From the NCBI GenBank assembly GCA_903922605.1, contig CAIXUG010000071.1, positions 1 through 61,315 on the forward strand: a DNA stretch of 61,315 nt, given 5' to 3'. The notes under the pieces were generated by a model. The model searched no databases and had not been told where the DNA came from. It was given only the letters and a program-made list of their open reading frames with translations. Position numbers and translations under genes: made by a program. Below, piece after piece: positions 51,335 to 60,756 of this stretch (within the stretch, counting starts at the first letter, position 1; every line of letters starts with the position of its first letter). Origin of the DNA: an uncultured Verrucomicrobiota bacterium. GTDB taxonomy: Bacteria > Verrucomicrobiota > Verrucomicrobiia > Limisphaerales > UBA9464.

Positions 51335-52603
51335 CCGCGCCGCCATGGGGTAGCAGCGTAGCTCGCGGTCGTTTCTCACGTAGAGATTGCGACCGGCAAA
51401 CGCGGGCGGGGACCAGGCGAAGGTCTTGTCAAACAACGGCGACGTGGGATCAATCAGATGGGTGCGCCCCAGTTCATGATATCCTGCGGGTGTCAGGTCC
51501 GCCCGGATCAGGTCGCCCCGGTCGGTGAACAGAAACAGCGAGGAGCCATTCGGGATGAAGTGGACGCACGCACCCCGGTTCAGTTCGGTGACGGCGTTGG
51601 TCTGCCACAGCTCACGGCCCGTCGCGGCCTCCAGGCAGACAAAGGTCCCGCCCGAGCGCGGACTGTAAATGTGGTCACCCCGGAGCAGCGGCGTGGAGGT
51701 GTCGCTCAGGATACGGCGCGTGCCCGACGGCGTATCCGGCCAGAGCACCTTTGCCGCCGGCTTCGTCGGGTCGAGCTGGAACATCAGGCCGCTGACCAGC
51801 AGCCGGTCCCCCTGAACGACCGGAACGGATACCGCAGCAAAGCCGGGGCTCCCCCCCGAGACGGTCGCCTCACGCCAGTAAACCGTACCATTGGTAGGAT
51901 TCAACGAGGTGACCGATTGCCGCATCCAGACGATGAGCTGGCGGACACCGCCGGCGGAAATGATCACCGGCGAACTCCACGTGGCGGACTCACCGAGTGC
52001 CCGCCAGACTTCCCGGCCGGTCATCAGGTCGAAGGCAACCACTCCCGCCCCGGATTTCCCGCCGATCGACGCGATCAGCAGGTTGCCGTCAATCAGGGGT
52101 GAGGCGTCGAGGGAGCTGGGCGGAAGCTGGTATTCGGCGTTGAGGTCATGCTTCCAGAGCACGGCGCCCGTACGGGCATCGAGGCATTCGAGCAGGGTGG
52201 ACATGCTGAGGCTGTAAACCCGGCCGCGATGAATGAGCGGCGTGGGCCCGGGGCCGCGCAGCTGTTCCGGAGTGAAAAACCAGTCCGGGGGCGTGTAATC
52301 GTGCTGTGTCATCCAGACCTGCTTGCCGGATCGGGCGTTGAAACAGCGCGTGCGCTCGTGAACCGCCGGCTTGGCGAGGACGAGATCGGAGAGGTAAATT
52401 TTCCCGTCCGCAATGACCGGGCTGGAATAGCCGAAGCCGACGGGAATCGTCCATTTGGGCTTCAGCCCGCCGGCGGGAAAGGACGTGAGTATGCCCGTCT
52501 CGGCCCAGACCCCGTCCCGGTTGGGACCGCGCCATTGGGGCCAATCCGCCGCGACACCCCTGGCCTGAATCAGAAACAATAAGATCCACAGAGTAGCTTT
52601 CAT
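51329..52603 (-). CDS. PQQ-binding-like beta-propeller secreted protein
   Basis: 424 residues. Signal peptide (MKATLWILLFLIQARGVAAD) then DWPQWRGPNRDGVWAETGIL, the standard opening of the WQRG-type outer-membrane-associated PQQ-like proteins of this phylum, and six or more blades with the repeat GKIYLSD, CFNARSGKQVWM, CLDARTGAVLWKHDLN, AFDLMTGREVW, and CLEAATGRELWQT. There are no residues that show dehydrogenase activity, so it is a structural or binding propeller. ATG 52603 fits the signal peptide; the frame is open to 52693. It is transcribed alone. Confidence 0.88.
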   Translation of the reverse strand: MKATLWILLFLIQARGVAADWPQWRGPNRDGVWAETGILTSFPAGGLKPKWTIPVGFGYSSPVIADGKIYLSDLVLAKPAVHERTRCFNARSGKQVWMTQHDYTPPDWFFTPEQLRGPGPTPLIHRGRVYSLSMSTLLECLDARTGAVLWKHDLNAEYQLPPSSLDASPLIDGNLLIASIGGKSGAGVVAFDLMTGREVWRALGESATWSSPVIISAGGVRQLIVWMRQSVTSLNPTNGTVYWREATVSGGSPGFAAVSVPVVQGDRLLVSGLMFQLDPTKPAAKVLWPDTPSGTRRILSDTSTPLLRGDHIYSPRSGGTFVCLEAATGRELWQTNAVTELNRGACVHFIPNGSSLFLFTDRGDLIRADLTPAGYHELGRTHLIDPTSPLFDKTFAWSPPAFAGRNLYVRNDRELRCYPMAARK

Positions 52604-52816
52604 AAGGAGGCGGGCTTGTGGGGAGGCTAATCCGAACCATTCGCCATCGGAAGCAGCATTCACTTGGGAGTAGGGTTGGACCCCATGGCGCATCGGTGGC
52701 CCGGGCAGTTAAGGTGCGACCATCAACGAAGCCGGCCGCTCGCTGAGGAACCATCTGCATGAGATTTCATTCGCGATTGGTCAGGAGAGGCGGCCGGCCA
52801 AAGCATCTGTCCATTT

Positions 52817-53404
52817 ATGTCCAAGAAATCCGTCTTCTGTATCGCCACCTCCCGCAGTCAGGCCGATGACATCATCAGCCGGTTGAAAATGGCGACCTTC
52901 TCCAGCAACGACATTTCCGTGCTGTTCCCCGACAAGGACACGACGCGGGATTTTGCGCATGAGAAAAACACCAAAGCCCCCGAAGGCACGGTGGTCGGTG
53001 CCAGTACCGGCGCGGTGATCGGCGGCGCTCTGGGCTGGATCGCGGGCATCGGCGCCCTGGCCATTCCCGGCGTCGGACCCTTCATTGCTGCGGGCCCGAT
53101 CATCGCGGCCCTGAGTGGCGTGGCCGTCGGTGGCGCCGTCGGTGGCATTGCCGGTGGCCTGATCGGTCTGGGCATTCCGGAAATCGAGGCTAAGCGTTAC
53201 GAAGGCAAGATCAGGGAGGGCAACATCCTGATCTCGGTTCACACGGAGAACTCCGACCAAATCAGCCGCGCCAAGGAGATCTTCGAACTCACCGGCGCGC
53301 ATGACATCTGCACCACCGGAGAGTCAACGACGCCTGACAAAATCAACCCCGCCATTGCGCCGGCAATCCCGACCATGGCCGCCTATACCGGCCACGGCCA
53401 GTAG
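52817..53404 (+). CDS. General stress protein-like (YflT/DUF1269-like) with glycine-zipper membrane segment
   Basis: 195 residues. The head SVFCIATSRSQADDIISRLK and NDISVLFPDKDTTRDFAHEK has the ferredoxin-like YflT/17M fold pattern. The middle is a Gly/Ala-rich membrane domain with repeated G-x3-G (TVVGASTGAVIGGALGWIAG and VGGAVGGIAGGLIGLG). Then ILISVHTENSDQISRAKEIF and a low-complexity tail follow. Members are common in stress-induced loci and carry no known enzyme activity. It is a single gene near a small secreted protein. Confidence 0.7.
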   Translation: MSKKSVFCIATSRSQADDIISRLKMATFSSNDISVLFPDKDTTRDFAHEKNTKAPEGTVVGASTGAVIGGALGWIAGIGALAIPGVGPFIAAGPIIAALSGVAVGGAVGGIAGGLIGLGIPEIEAKRYEGKIREGNILISVHTENSDQISRAKEIFELTGAHDICTTGESTTPDKINPAIAPAIPTMAAYTGHGQ

Positions 53405-53527
53405 CTTCCCGTGAGCCCCGGACTGAGCCGGTCCGGTAGCCACTCGCACTATCCGCGTAACCTTCATGCCCCCCGGCAGTCTCTAGCGTTGACCTCATGA
53501 AAGGCTGCCTTGTCCCCAAGGGATCAT

Positions 53528-53554
53528 CGCGTTGGCCCGACCCGACCCAACGCG
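53528..53554. terminator. Hairpin downstream of the stress-type gene
   Basis: CGCGTTGG at 53528-53535 pairs perfectly with CCAACGCG at 53547-53554 (8 bp, 11-nt loop). No T run follows, and the gene end is 125 bp away, so it may be a factor-dependent terminator or only a structured spacer. The rest of 53405-53657 shows no gene. Confidence 0.3.
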
Positions 53555-53657
53555 GGTTAAGGGCTTATTCCCTTGGATTCGGATCAATGCCCTCCCATGA
53601 GCCCGGTTCGTTAGCAGTCACACACCTCCCTCGTCTCACTCCAAACATCGTAACATT

Positions 53658-54074
53658 ATGAAGCTAAGCACTATCAGTCCCCGCTGTGGCGCCATCGTCG
53701 CCCTGCTCTTCGCCGCCTCCCTGGCCCACGCCGCCGACGCCAACGGCAAATGGAGCTGGGTCTCCCCCGGCCGCAACGGCGGCCCTGACCGCACCAACAC
53801 GCTGACCCTCAAGGTCGAAGGCGCCAAACTGACCGGCAACGTCGCCGCGCCCGGACGCGATGGAAAAGTCAACGAGACCGCGATTTCTGACGGCAAGCTC
53901 GACGGCGACACCGTGGCGTTCTCGGTGACCCGCGAATTCAACGGCAACTCCTTCACCGCCAAATACAACGGCAAGGTTTCCGCCGACGAGATCACCGGCA
54001 AGATCGAGACCACCCGCAATGGCGAGGCCCAGTCCCGCGACTGGAAAGCCAAGCGCGACACCGCCGCCAAGTAA
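53658..54074 (+). CDS. Small secreted beta-rich protein of unknown function
   Basis: 138 residues: signal peptide (CGAIVALLFAASLAHA-AD) and then one compact beta domain of seven or eight strands (GKWSWVSPGRNGGPDRTNTL, LKVEGAKLTGNVAAPG, SDGKLDGDTVAFSVTREFNG and KYNGKVSADEITGKIETTRN). The pattern G-x-W-x-W/F, L-T-L-x-x-x-G-x-x-L-T-G, is shared by many small secreted proteins in this phylum, often in stress or exopolysaccharide settings; the fold looks lipocalin-like. The gene has its own terminator after it. Confidence 0.75.
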   Translation: MKLSTISPRCGAIVALLFAASLAHAADANGKWSWVSPGRNGGPDRTNTLTLKVEGAKLTGNVAAPGRDGKVNETAISDGKLDGDTVAFSVTREFNGNSFTAKYNGKVSADEITGKIETTRNGEAQSRDWKAKRDTAAK

Positions 54075-54109
54075 GTAGGCAAGCAACCAAGCGGACCACG
54101 GTCCCTGAC

Positions 54110-54142
54110 GGGCGCATCCGGCTATGGATGCGCCCTTGTTTT
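54110..54142 (+). terminator. Intrinsic terminator
   Basis: GGGCGCATCC pairs perfectly with GGATGCGCCC around a 6-nt loop, followed directly by TTGTTTT. It is 36 bp after the small secreted protein gene and stands before the antiporter gene, so the two are separate transcripts. Confidence 0.85.
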
Positions 54143-54318
54143 GCTTACAGAAGAGGCAGGCTGTCAGGGTGAGGAACCGTTCCCGGGAGTGATCAAGGTT
54201 CGTGTGCCCGTGTGTTTTCGTCGGCGCTGAGGAGCCGCAACAGGTAGGGGAAACCTTTCAGAGTCGCCGGAAATGATTGCGGCGGACGACCCGTTTCTGG
54301 TTAGAGCACGGTCGCCTT

Positions 54319-56373
54319 ATGCACAGCCCTACTTTTCTCCAGGATCTCGCGGTGGTGATGCTTGTGGCGGGGCTGGTGACGATCCTGTTTCACCGGCTCA
54401 AGCAGCCCGTCGTCCTCGGCTATATCGTGGCGGGCGCAATCATCGGGCCGCACACGCCGCCGTTTCCCCTGGTCCACGACGAGGCGACCATCCACACCCT
54501 CGCGGAGCTCGGCATCATCTTCCTGATGTTCTCCCTCGGCCTGGAGTTCAACCTCCGCAAGCTGCGTCAGGTCGGCCCGACCGCCCTGCCGGCGGCCCTG
54601 CTCAAGATCGTGCTGATGGTCGGCGCCGGCTACGAGCTGGGCCGGGTGTTCGGCTGGAGCTCGATGGACAGCCTCTTTCTCGGGGCGATGCTCGCCATCT
54701 CCTCGACGACCATCATCATCAAGGCGCTGGGCGAGCTGGGGCTCGCGAAGGAGCGTTTTGCGGAGCTGATCTTTGGCATCCTCATCATCGAGGACATCCT
54801 GGCCATCGTGATGCTCGCGCTGCTGTCGGGCATCGCCATGACCGGCTCATTGAGCGTGGCCGGCGTGGGCCTGACGATCGGCAAGCTCGCGATCTTCCTG
54901 ACGACCGCGCTGGTGCTCGGCCTGATCGTCGTGCCCCGGCTGCTGGGCTTTGTGGGACGCTTCAAGAGCAACGAAATGCTGCTCGTGACGGTGCTGGGGC
55001 TGTGCTTCGGGTTTTCGCTGCTCGCGGTAAAGCTCGGCTACAGCGTGGCGCTCGGGGCGTTCGTCATCGGGGCCATCATCTCCGAATCCCGCGAACGGGG
55101 CCGCATCGAGCATCTCACCGAGCCGCTGCGCGACATGTTCAGCGCGGTTTTCTTCGTCGCCATCGGGATGCTGATCGATCCGAAGATGCTGCTGTCCTAT
55201 GCTTGGCCGATCGCCGCCATCACGGTTGTGGTCATCGTCGGCAAGGTGCTCACCTGCTCGTTCGGTGCCTTCATCGCCGGCAATGACACCCGCACGTCAC
55301 TGCGCGTCGGCATGGGCCTGGCCCAGATTGGCGAATTCTCCTTCATCATCGCGTCGCTGGGGCTTTCGCTCCGGGTCACCAGCGACTTTCTCTATCCGAT
55401 CGCCGTCGCCGTGTCGGCTCTCACCACCCTTTGCACCCCGTATCTGATCCGGAGCGCCGACGGTCTGGTGACCCGGTTTGATCGCACCGCGCCCCGCCCG
55501 TTGCTGGGCTACCTGGCGGTGTACACACGCTGGGTCGGGCAGCTCGGCAGCCAGCGCCAGGCCAGTTTCCCGGCGCAGCTGGTCCGCAAGTGGACGGTCC
55601 AGATGAGCCTGAATGTCATGCTCATCGCCGCCGTGTTCCTCGGCGCGGCGTTTCTGGGGCGCCGCCCGTTACCCTGGTTGCCTGAATATCTGGGGCGACC
55701 TGAGATCTACCGTACCGCGCTCTGGCTGGTGGCGGTGGTCGTGGCCCTGCCGCTCTTCGTCGCGACGTTTCGCAAGCTCCAGGCGCTCGGCCTGCTGGTG
55801 GCGGAGCTCAAGATCACCCCGGAAGCCGCCGGCGAACGCACCGCCGCGCTCCGCTCCGTGGTGAGTCACGCCATCCCGTTTGCCGGTCTCGCCGGCCTGA
55901 CCCTCTTCGGCCTGACGCTCAGCTCCACCCTGCTGCCGCCCTTCAGGGTCCTCATCGTCCTTTTTGTCGTGGTCGCGCTGCTCACCTGGCTGCTGTGGCG
56001 CTCCTCCATCCGCATCTACTCAAAGGCCCAGGTCGCGCTGCAGGAAACCCTGTCGCAACCGCCCCCGACCCTTGCGGAAAAACCGGTGGCCATCCCCGCC
56101 CTGCTGCGTGAGGCCGACCTTGAGGCGCTGACGATCGGCGAACATTCGGTGGCGGCGCGAAAGCTGATCCGCGAACTCGCGTTGCGGACAAAGACCGGAG
56201 CCAGCGTCGTGGGCATCGAACGGGGTGGCAAAGGGATTATCAATCCTGGTCCGGACGAGGAATTGCTTCCCGGCGACCAGATCCTGGTCATTGGGAGCCC
56301 GGCCCAACTGACCTCGGCGCGGGCACTGCTGAGCTTAACGAACCAGGTGCCGATCCTCAACTTGACCCGGTGA
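54319..56373 (+). CDS. Kef-type CPA2 cation/proton antiporter with TrkA-C domain
   Basis: 684 residues. Twelve or so membrane helices in the first 390 residues with the CPA2 patterns: FHRLKQPVVLGYIVAGAIIG, GIIFLMFSLGLEFNLRKLRQ, SSTTIIIKALGELGLAKERF and ILIIEDILAIVMLAL (ED in place of the DD/ND ion site), and LGAFVIGAIISES. A further four-helix region about 400-570 is unusual in length. The C-terminal domain about 600-684 is RCK_C/TrkA-C (LTIGEHSVAARKLIREL, GDQILVIGSPAQL) with no nucleotide-binding TrkA-N half. It exchanges K+ or Na+ for H+. ATG 54319 gives the normal N-terminus. Its end overlaps the convergent kinase by 39 bp. Confidence 0.9.
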   Translation: MHSPTFLQDLAVVMLVAGLVTILFHRLKQPVVLGYIVAGAIIGPHTPPFPLVHDEATIHTLAELGIIFLMFSLGLEFNLRKLRQVGPTALPAALLKIVLMVGAGYELGRVFGWSSMDSLFLGAMLAISSTTIIIKALGELGLAKERFAELIFGILIIEDILAIVMLALLSGIAMTGSLSVAGVGLTIGKLAIFLTTALVLGLIVVPRLLGFVGRFKSNEMLLVTVLGLCFGFSLLAVKLGYSVALGAFVIGAIISESRERGRIEHLTEPLRDMFSAVFFVAIGMLIDPKMLLSYAWPIAAITVVVIVGKVLTCSFGAFIAGNDTRTSLRVGMGLAQIGEFSFIIASLGLSLRVTSDFLYPIAVAVSALTTLCTPYLIRSADGLVTRFDRTAPRPLLGYLAVYTRWVGQLGSQRQASFPAQLVRKWTVQMSLNVMLIAAVFLGAAFLGRRPLPWLPEYLGRPEIYRTALWLVAVVVALPLFVATFRKLQALGLLVAELKITPEAAGERTAALRSVVSHAIPFAGLAGLTLFGLTLSSTLLPPFRVLIVLFVVVALLTWLLWRSSIRIYSKAQVALQETLSQPPPTLAEKPVAIPALLREADLEALTIGEHSVAARKLIRELALRTKTGASVVGIERGGKGIINPGPDEELLPGDQILVIGSPAQLTSARALLSLTNQVPILNLTR

Positions 56374-57738
56374 ACAGGCGAAAGAGAGTTCTCGCTCTGC
56401 TTTGGCAGCCGGCTCAGGACCCAATCCGTCTGCCTTTCCCGAGCCGGACAGCGCTCGAACTTTGACGGTGAAGTGAAAGGTGGTGCCGGAACCGGGCTGG
56501 CCGGTAAAGCCAATGCTGCCACCCATGAGCGCGGTGAGTCGTGACGCAATGGCCAGCCCAAGACCAATGCCATAGAATTTTCGGGTGGTGGAACTGTCGC
56601 ACATGGTGAATGGCGCGAACAGCTTGCCGGCCAACTCAGGGGCGATGCCCATCCCGGAGTCCTCCACCTCAAACCGCAGATTGACGTCTCCGTCCCCCGT
56701 GGATTCGGCAGCGAGCCGGATTTGGACACTCCCGGAAGGGGAGAATTTGACGGCATTGGACAAAAGTTTGATGAGGATCTGGCCCAGTCTGTGCGAGTCG
56801 GCCAAGACTCTCTCGGGAACCTGGGCTTCAACCTGGGCGATCAGGGAAACGCCCTTCTTTTTGGCTTCAGAGGCGACGGCGTTCATTGCTTTCCCGAGCA
56901 AGTCGGCCGGGCTCAGCTCGGTGCAACGCAGTTCCAGCTTGCCGTTCTCGAGACGGGTGAAATCAAGGATTTCGGTCAGCACGGTCAGGAGGGAGGAGCC
57001 GCTCATCCGGATGGTCTCCGCAAAATCGCGCTGTTCCTCATCCAGGGAAGTGTCGAGCAGGAGATCGGTCATGCCCAGGACCCCATTCAGCGGGGTGCGG
57101 AGCTCATGGGTCATCACCGACAGAAACTCGCTCTTGGCACGATGGCCCGCCTCGGCCGCCTTCTGCGCCTCCACCAGCGTCCGGTTCTTCTGCTCGAGCT
57201 CCTCGGTGCGATCCCGGACCATGCCCTCCAGGGTGGCGGTCTTGGCGCGGGCCTGCAGGTTGAGGGCCCATTTTTTGGTCATGGCATGAGCCAGTTGGAT
57301 CACTTCCACCGCATCGAAGGGCTTCTTCAGGATCACCAGGCTGTCGCTGTGGCCGACACATTGGATGATCTGTTCCCAGGAGTAGTCCGAGTAGGCGGTG
57401 CAGATGACGACCTGCAGATCGGGATAGGCCTTCCAAAGGTGCCCGATGGTCTCCACCCCATCCCAACCCGGAGGCATGCGCCCATCCACAAAGGCCATGG
57501 CGTAGGGGCGGCTTTCGGCGAGGGCCGCCTGCACCTTGGCCAGGGCCTCCATCCCCTGAAAGGCCGAGTCAATCTCGAAGTCATTGCCGAACGCGGGCGC
57601 CGCCACCTCTTCAAAGACGGAAGCCTCCAGCGAATCGACCTGGGAGGAGGAATAGTCCGGGCACAGGATTTTTTTGAAGTCCTCGTGAATGGCGGTGTTG
57701 TCGTCAACGATGAGGATGCGAATTTTGGGCGATTTCAT
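56335..57738 (-). CDS. Receiver-histidine kinase hybrid
   Basis: 467 residues. An N-terminal receiver domain (DD12-13, D85 in AFVDGRMPPGWDG, K138) has an insert like that of receivers carrying an extra helix (DSLEASVFEEVAAPAFGNDF). A coiled coil (DRTEELEQKNRTLVEAQKAA) leads to HisKA with His211 (FLSVMTHELRTPLNGVLGMT) and HATPase_c (NAVKFSPSG, VEDSGMGIAPELAG, GLGLAIASRLTALMGG). There is no membrane segment: this is a cytosolic kinase that listens to its receiver domain, and the likely donor is the sensor kinase 14 bp upstream. Such pairs occur in the YfiR-linked sensory operons. Confidence 0.93.
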   Translation of the reverse strand: MKSPKIRILIVDDNTAIHEDFKKILCPDYSSSQVDSLEASVFEEVAAPAFGNDFEIDSAFQGMEALAKVQAALAESRPYAMAFVDGRMPPGWDGVETIGHLWKAYPDLQVVICTAYSDYSWEQIIQCVGHSDSLVILKKPFDAVEVIQLAHAMTKKWALNLQARAKTATLEGMVRDRTEELEQKNRTLVEAQKAAEAGHRAKSEFLSVMTHELRTPLNGVLGMTDLLLDTSLDEEQRDFAETIRMSGSSLLTVLTEILDFTRLENGKLELRCTELSPADLLGKAMNAVASEAKKKGVSLIAQVEAQVPERVLADSHRLGQILIKLLSNAVKFSPSGSVQIRLAAESTGDGDVNLRFEVEDSGMGIAPELAGKLFAPFTMCDSSTTRKFYGIGLGLAIASRLTALMGGSIGFTGQPGSGTTFHFTVKVRALSGSGKADGLGPEPAAKAERELSFACSPGQVEDRHLVR

Positions 57739-57751
57739 AATATTTTAACCT

Positions 57752-60136
57752 TTAGGCGGCGACGAGTTCCGGAGCGGGCAGTCGTTCCGTCTTTTGATGG
57801 GGTGAAAGAGTGTTTCGGGGAGCGGCGGTCAGCTCGAGCGCGAAGGTCGCCCCGGTTCCCGGGCCGTCGCTGCGTACCAGCAGCGAACCACCCATTTCCT
57901 TGGCGGCGTTGGCCGCGCTGTGGAGGGCAAAGCCGTGCCCATTCTTCTTGGTGGTAAAGCCGTGATTGAAGATGCGCAGCAGGTTCTCCGGGGGGATTCC
58001 GACGCCGTTGTCGGTCACCTCCAGACGGACCAGGCCGGCCGCGCCCTGGGTGATGCCCAGGACCAGTTCCCGGCCGGCATCCCTTGTTTCCAGGGCGTGG
58101 CAGGCGTTACGGACGAGATTGATCAGAATTTGCAGAACCTTGTGGCGGTCCACCAGCACATGGCCGACCGCTTCAAACCGGCGGACGATGCGGATTTCGT
58201 GACGCGTCACTCCGCCCAAGGCCATTCGCAGGGCATCCTCGACCAGCTCGGCGGGTGAAATGTTCTCGGAGCATCCTGAGGCTTTGGCGAAAGACTGCTG
58301 CATCGCCACGATCTCCTTGATGTGGTCGATGTTCTGCTGGAGGCCGCCCACCTCCCGCACCAGGTGCGTCTGCTCGACGGCGAGATTCTCCGCGACGGCC
58401 TGCAACAGGTCGGGCAGCAGCCGTCCCCGCGGATCTTTCCCCAGGTATTCCGCAAGATCGCCCTGGTGTTCGCGGAGCAGGCCCACGGCCCGGGTGAGGG
58501 TCTGAGTTTTCGACCGGCGCAGCCGCTCCACGACCACGGCCGTCGCGGTGTTGGCGCTGTTCAGCACGTTGCCGACATTGTGGAGGACGGCGGTGGCCAC
58601 CTCCGCCATGCCCGCCTGCCGGGAGGATTCCACCAGTTCGCGCTGCATGGCTGAGATCTGGTCGGCCGCCACCTTCTGCCCGGTGATATCCAATGACACT
58701 CCCCGCACCCGGGTTGGTTGGAGAGCTTCCTGATAGAATGAGATGCTGTCCCGCATCCAGACCGTGCGATCGCCCGCCGCCAGCACCCGGTACTCCAGCT
58801 GAAAGGGTTCGCCGGCGCGGACCCCACAACGGAATGCGTCCAGGACGCCGGCCCGGTCATCGGCGTGCAGGTACTGCTCGCGAAAATCGGGACTCTCCAT
58901 CCAGAGGAGGGGAGCATGCCCGAGCAGGGTTTCGACCTGGCGGCTGACAAAGGTCATCCGCAGCGTCTCGGGATCCGCCTCCCACACGATTCCATTGAGG
59001 GAATTGACCAGCGATTCGAATTTCTCCCGCGCACGCCGCACCTCCTCCTCGGCGCGCCGCCGGTCTGTGATGTCCGAATGGGAGCCGGCGAACCGGACTG
59101 CGCGGCCCTGCGCATCCCGGAGCGCCACTCCCCGCGAGAGAATCCAGCGCGCGGTGCCATCCTTGTGAATCGCCCTGAATTCCAGCTGGAAGGTGGTTTC
59201 GCTCCCGGCCAGATACTCCCCAATCCGATGGAGCACCGCCTCCCCCTCGTCCGGGTGGAGCAGCATGCGGAAGCTGTCAGGGTGGTTCCGGATTTCCGCA
59301 TCGGTGTAGCCCAGCATCTCCTTCCAACGGGGGGAGAAATAGACGGAGCCGGCGACCAGATCCATATCCCAGATGCCATCGCTGGATCCCTGGACGGCCA
59401 CCTCAAAACGCTGCTGGCTCTCGCGCAATTGGTGATCGCGCCGCTGGATCTGATCCAGCATCTGGTTGAAGGCATGCGTCAGGAGACCAAGCTCGTCGGC
59501 TCCGAATTCGGGAGCCCGGTTCGTGGTGTCCCCCTTTTCGCTGACGTTGTGGGCGACCTCCGCAAGGGCGGCAACGGGCCGGGTGATGTAGCCATGCAAG
59601 GCGGCGGAGAACGGAATGACGATCAGCAGTGAGGCGGCGAACACCGCCCCCAACACCAGGGCATCCAGCCGGAACAGCTCCCGGCGGCGATCGCCGAAAT
59701 TGGCCTGCAGAAAAAGCCGGACGGACGGACTTTCGCGGGCCAGGACCGGCAGGTTCAAATTGGCGAGGCCATTCGTGAATACCACCTCCCCGGCGGGACC
59801 GGTTTTTCCTGCCGCCGCCCCTCCCTCCACGACCCCGAACTGGGCGAACACCGCACCTGCCGAGTCGAAGACGACGGCGGCGGTGATGCTGGGGTTGGCC
59901 TTGAGGGTGGACAACACCTCTCCCGCCGAATGGCGGTCGTCAAAGGCGAGCGGGGCCGCACAATTCTGGGCGACCACCGCCCCCAGGGACTGGAGCGACG
60001 CGACAAATGCCTGGCGAAAGTTGACCGATTGAAACCAGAAGAGTCCTGAGCATGCGACCGTGAGCGCGATGCCGCAGGTGCTCAGGGTGATCCAGAGCAG
60101 TTTGCGGCGGATGGGAAGATCTTTGATGATTTTCAC
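57752..60136 (-). CDS. CHASE8-type membrane sensor histidine kinase with HAMP and PAS domains
   Basis: 794 residues. N-terminal transmembrane helix (LLWITLSTCGIALTVACSGL), periplasmic CHASE8-like domain (NCAAPLAFDDRHSAGEVLST), second transmembrane helix about 165-185, HAMP (ITRPVAALAEVAHNVSEKGD), two PAS/PAC modules (250-370 and 380-500), then a kinase part beginning GMAEVATAVLHNVGNVLNSA, where the H-N-x-G-N-x-L-N-S block contains the phosphorylatable His, and HATPase_c (EVTDNGVGIPPENLLRIFNH, GFTTKKNGHGFALHSAAN). GTG 60136 (MKIIKDLPIRRKLLW) is chosen over a TTG two codons upstream. It follows YfiR in the operon. Confidence 0.9.
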   Translation of the reverse strand: MKIIKDLPIRRKLLWITLSTCGIALTVACSGLFWFQSVNFRQAFVASLQSLGAVVAQNCAAPLAFDDRHSAGEVLSTLKANPSITAAVVFDSAGAVFAQFGVVEGGAAAGKTGPAGEVVFTNGLANLNLPVLARESPSVRLFLQANFGDRRRELFRLDALVLGAVFAASLLIVIPFSAALHGYITRPVAALAEVAHNVSEKGDTTNRAPEFGADELGLLTHAFNQMLDQIQRRDHQLRESQQRFEVAVQGSSDGIWDMDLVAGSVYFSPRWKEMLGYTDAEIRNHPDSFRMLLHPDEGEAVLHRIGEYLAGSETTFQLEFRAIHKDGTARWILSRGVALRDAQGRAVRFAGSHSDITDRRRAEEEVRRAREKFESLVNSLNGIVWEADPETLRMTFVSRQVETLLGHAPLLWMESPDFREQYLHADDRAGVLDAFRCGVRAGEPFQLEYRVLAAGDRTVWMRDSISFYQEALQPTRVRGVSLDITGQKVAADQISAMQRELVESSRQAGMAEVATAVLHNVGNVLNSANTATAVVVERLRRSKTQTLTRAVGLLREHQGDLAEYLGKDPRGRLLPDLLQAVAENLAVEQTHLVREVGGLQQNIDHIKEIVAMQQSFAKASGCSENISPAELVEDALRMALGGVTRHEIRIVRRFEAVGHVLVDRHKVLQILINLVRNACHALETRDAGRELVLGITQGAAGLVRLEVTDNGVGIPPENLLRIFNHGFTTKKNGHGFALHSAANAAKEMGGSLLVRSDGPGTGATFALELTAAPRNTLSPHQKTERLPAPELVAA

Positions 60137-60148
60137 GGGCAATGTCGC

Positions 60149-60745
60149 TCAAAGTTCCCGGGTGCGGACGAGCCGGCTCACGCTGGCCAGCTTGGAACTG
60201 ACCCTGAGCCCGGCGGCGGTCGTGCGTTCCAGATTCAGGCAGACCCGGATGCGGTCTTCCTCGCGGGTAAAACCCACCATGCCCCCATCCTCGGCGAAGT
60301 GCTCCGTCTCGCCGACGACGAGTGTGCCGGTGGGGCCGGCGAGCGCCTGCACCTGCTTCGGACTGCTGCCCGCCGCCCGGGTGACGAAGAGGATTTGCAG
60401 CCCCTTTTCGGCCCGGGCCAGCAGCACCGGTTTCACCTGCACCGGATGGCCGTCCACCTGTTTGCCTTCCAACAGGGCCTTCAGAATTGGGAGAGCCTGA
60501 CCGCCATCCAGAACCCCGATGACGAACGGGCTGTCGGGCGATGGAAATGAACCGGCCGGCCATTCGACAAACTTGGCGAAATTGTAAAGGTACCCACCCT
60601 TGACCCGGTATTCCAGGGTGACCTGAGGATCGGCTTCTCCAGCCGCGCGCAGCCACATCTGGAGGCAGGCCGACGCCGCCAGGAGCAGCCAGAAACCCAC
60701 CTTGGCAATTCCTGGTTTATGACCCGCTATGGCACGGTTTATCAT
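60149..60745 (-). CDS. YfiR/DUF4154 family periplasmic protein
   Basis: 198 residues. Signal or anchor (VGFWLLLAASACLQMWLRAA) and the YfiR domain: EYRVKGGYLYNFAKFVEWPA, FVIGVLDGGQALPILKALLE, GLQILFVTRAAGSSPKQVQA, GTLVVGETEHFAEDGGMVGF and TREEDRIRVCLNLERTTAAG. In Pseudomonas YfiR restrains a membrane diguanylate cyclase; homologues next to kinases are thought to modulate the sensor domain. It sits 12 bp before the CHASE8 kinase gene and 11 bp after the receptor fragment. Confidence 0.9.
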   Translation of the reverse strand: MINRAIAGHKPGIAKVGFWLLLAASACLQMWLRAAGEADPQVTLEYRVKGGYLYNFAKFVEWPAGSFPSPDSPFVIGVLDGGQALPILKALLEGKQVDGHPVQVKPVLLARAEKGLQILFVTRAAGSSPKQVQALAGPTGTLVVGETEHFAEDGGMVGFTREEDRIRVCLNLERTTAAGLRVSSKLASVSRLVRTREL

Positions 60746-60756
60746 GCGCTCCGGGG

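Noticed and set aside
52604-52610. AAGGAGG as ribosome binding site
   Set aside because: It lies on the plus strand next to the leftward gene start; read in the gene's direction it is CCTCCTT, the opposite of a binding site.
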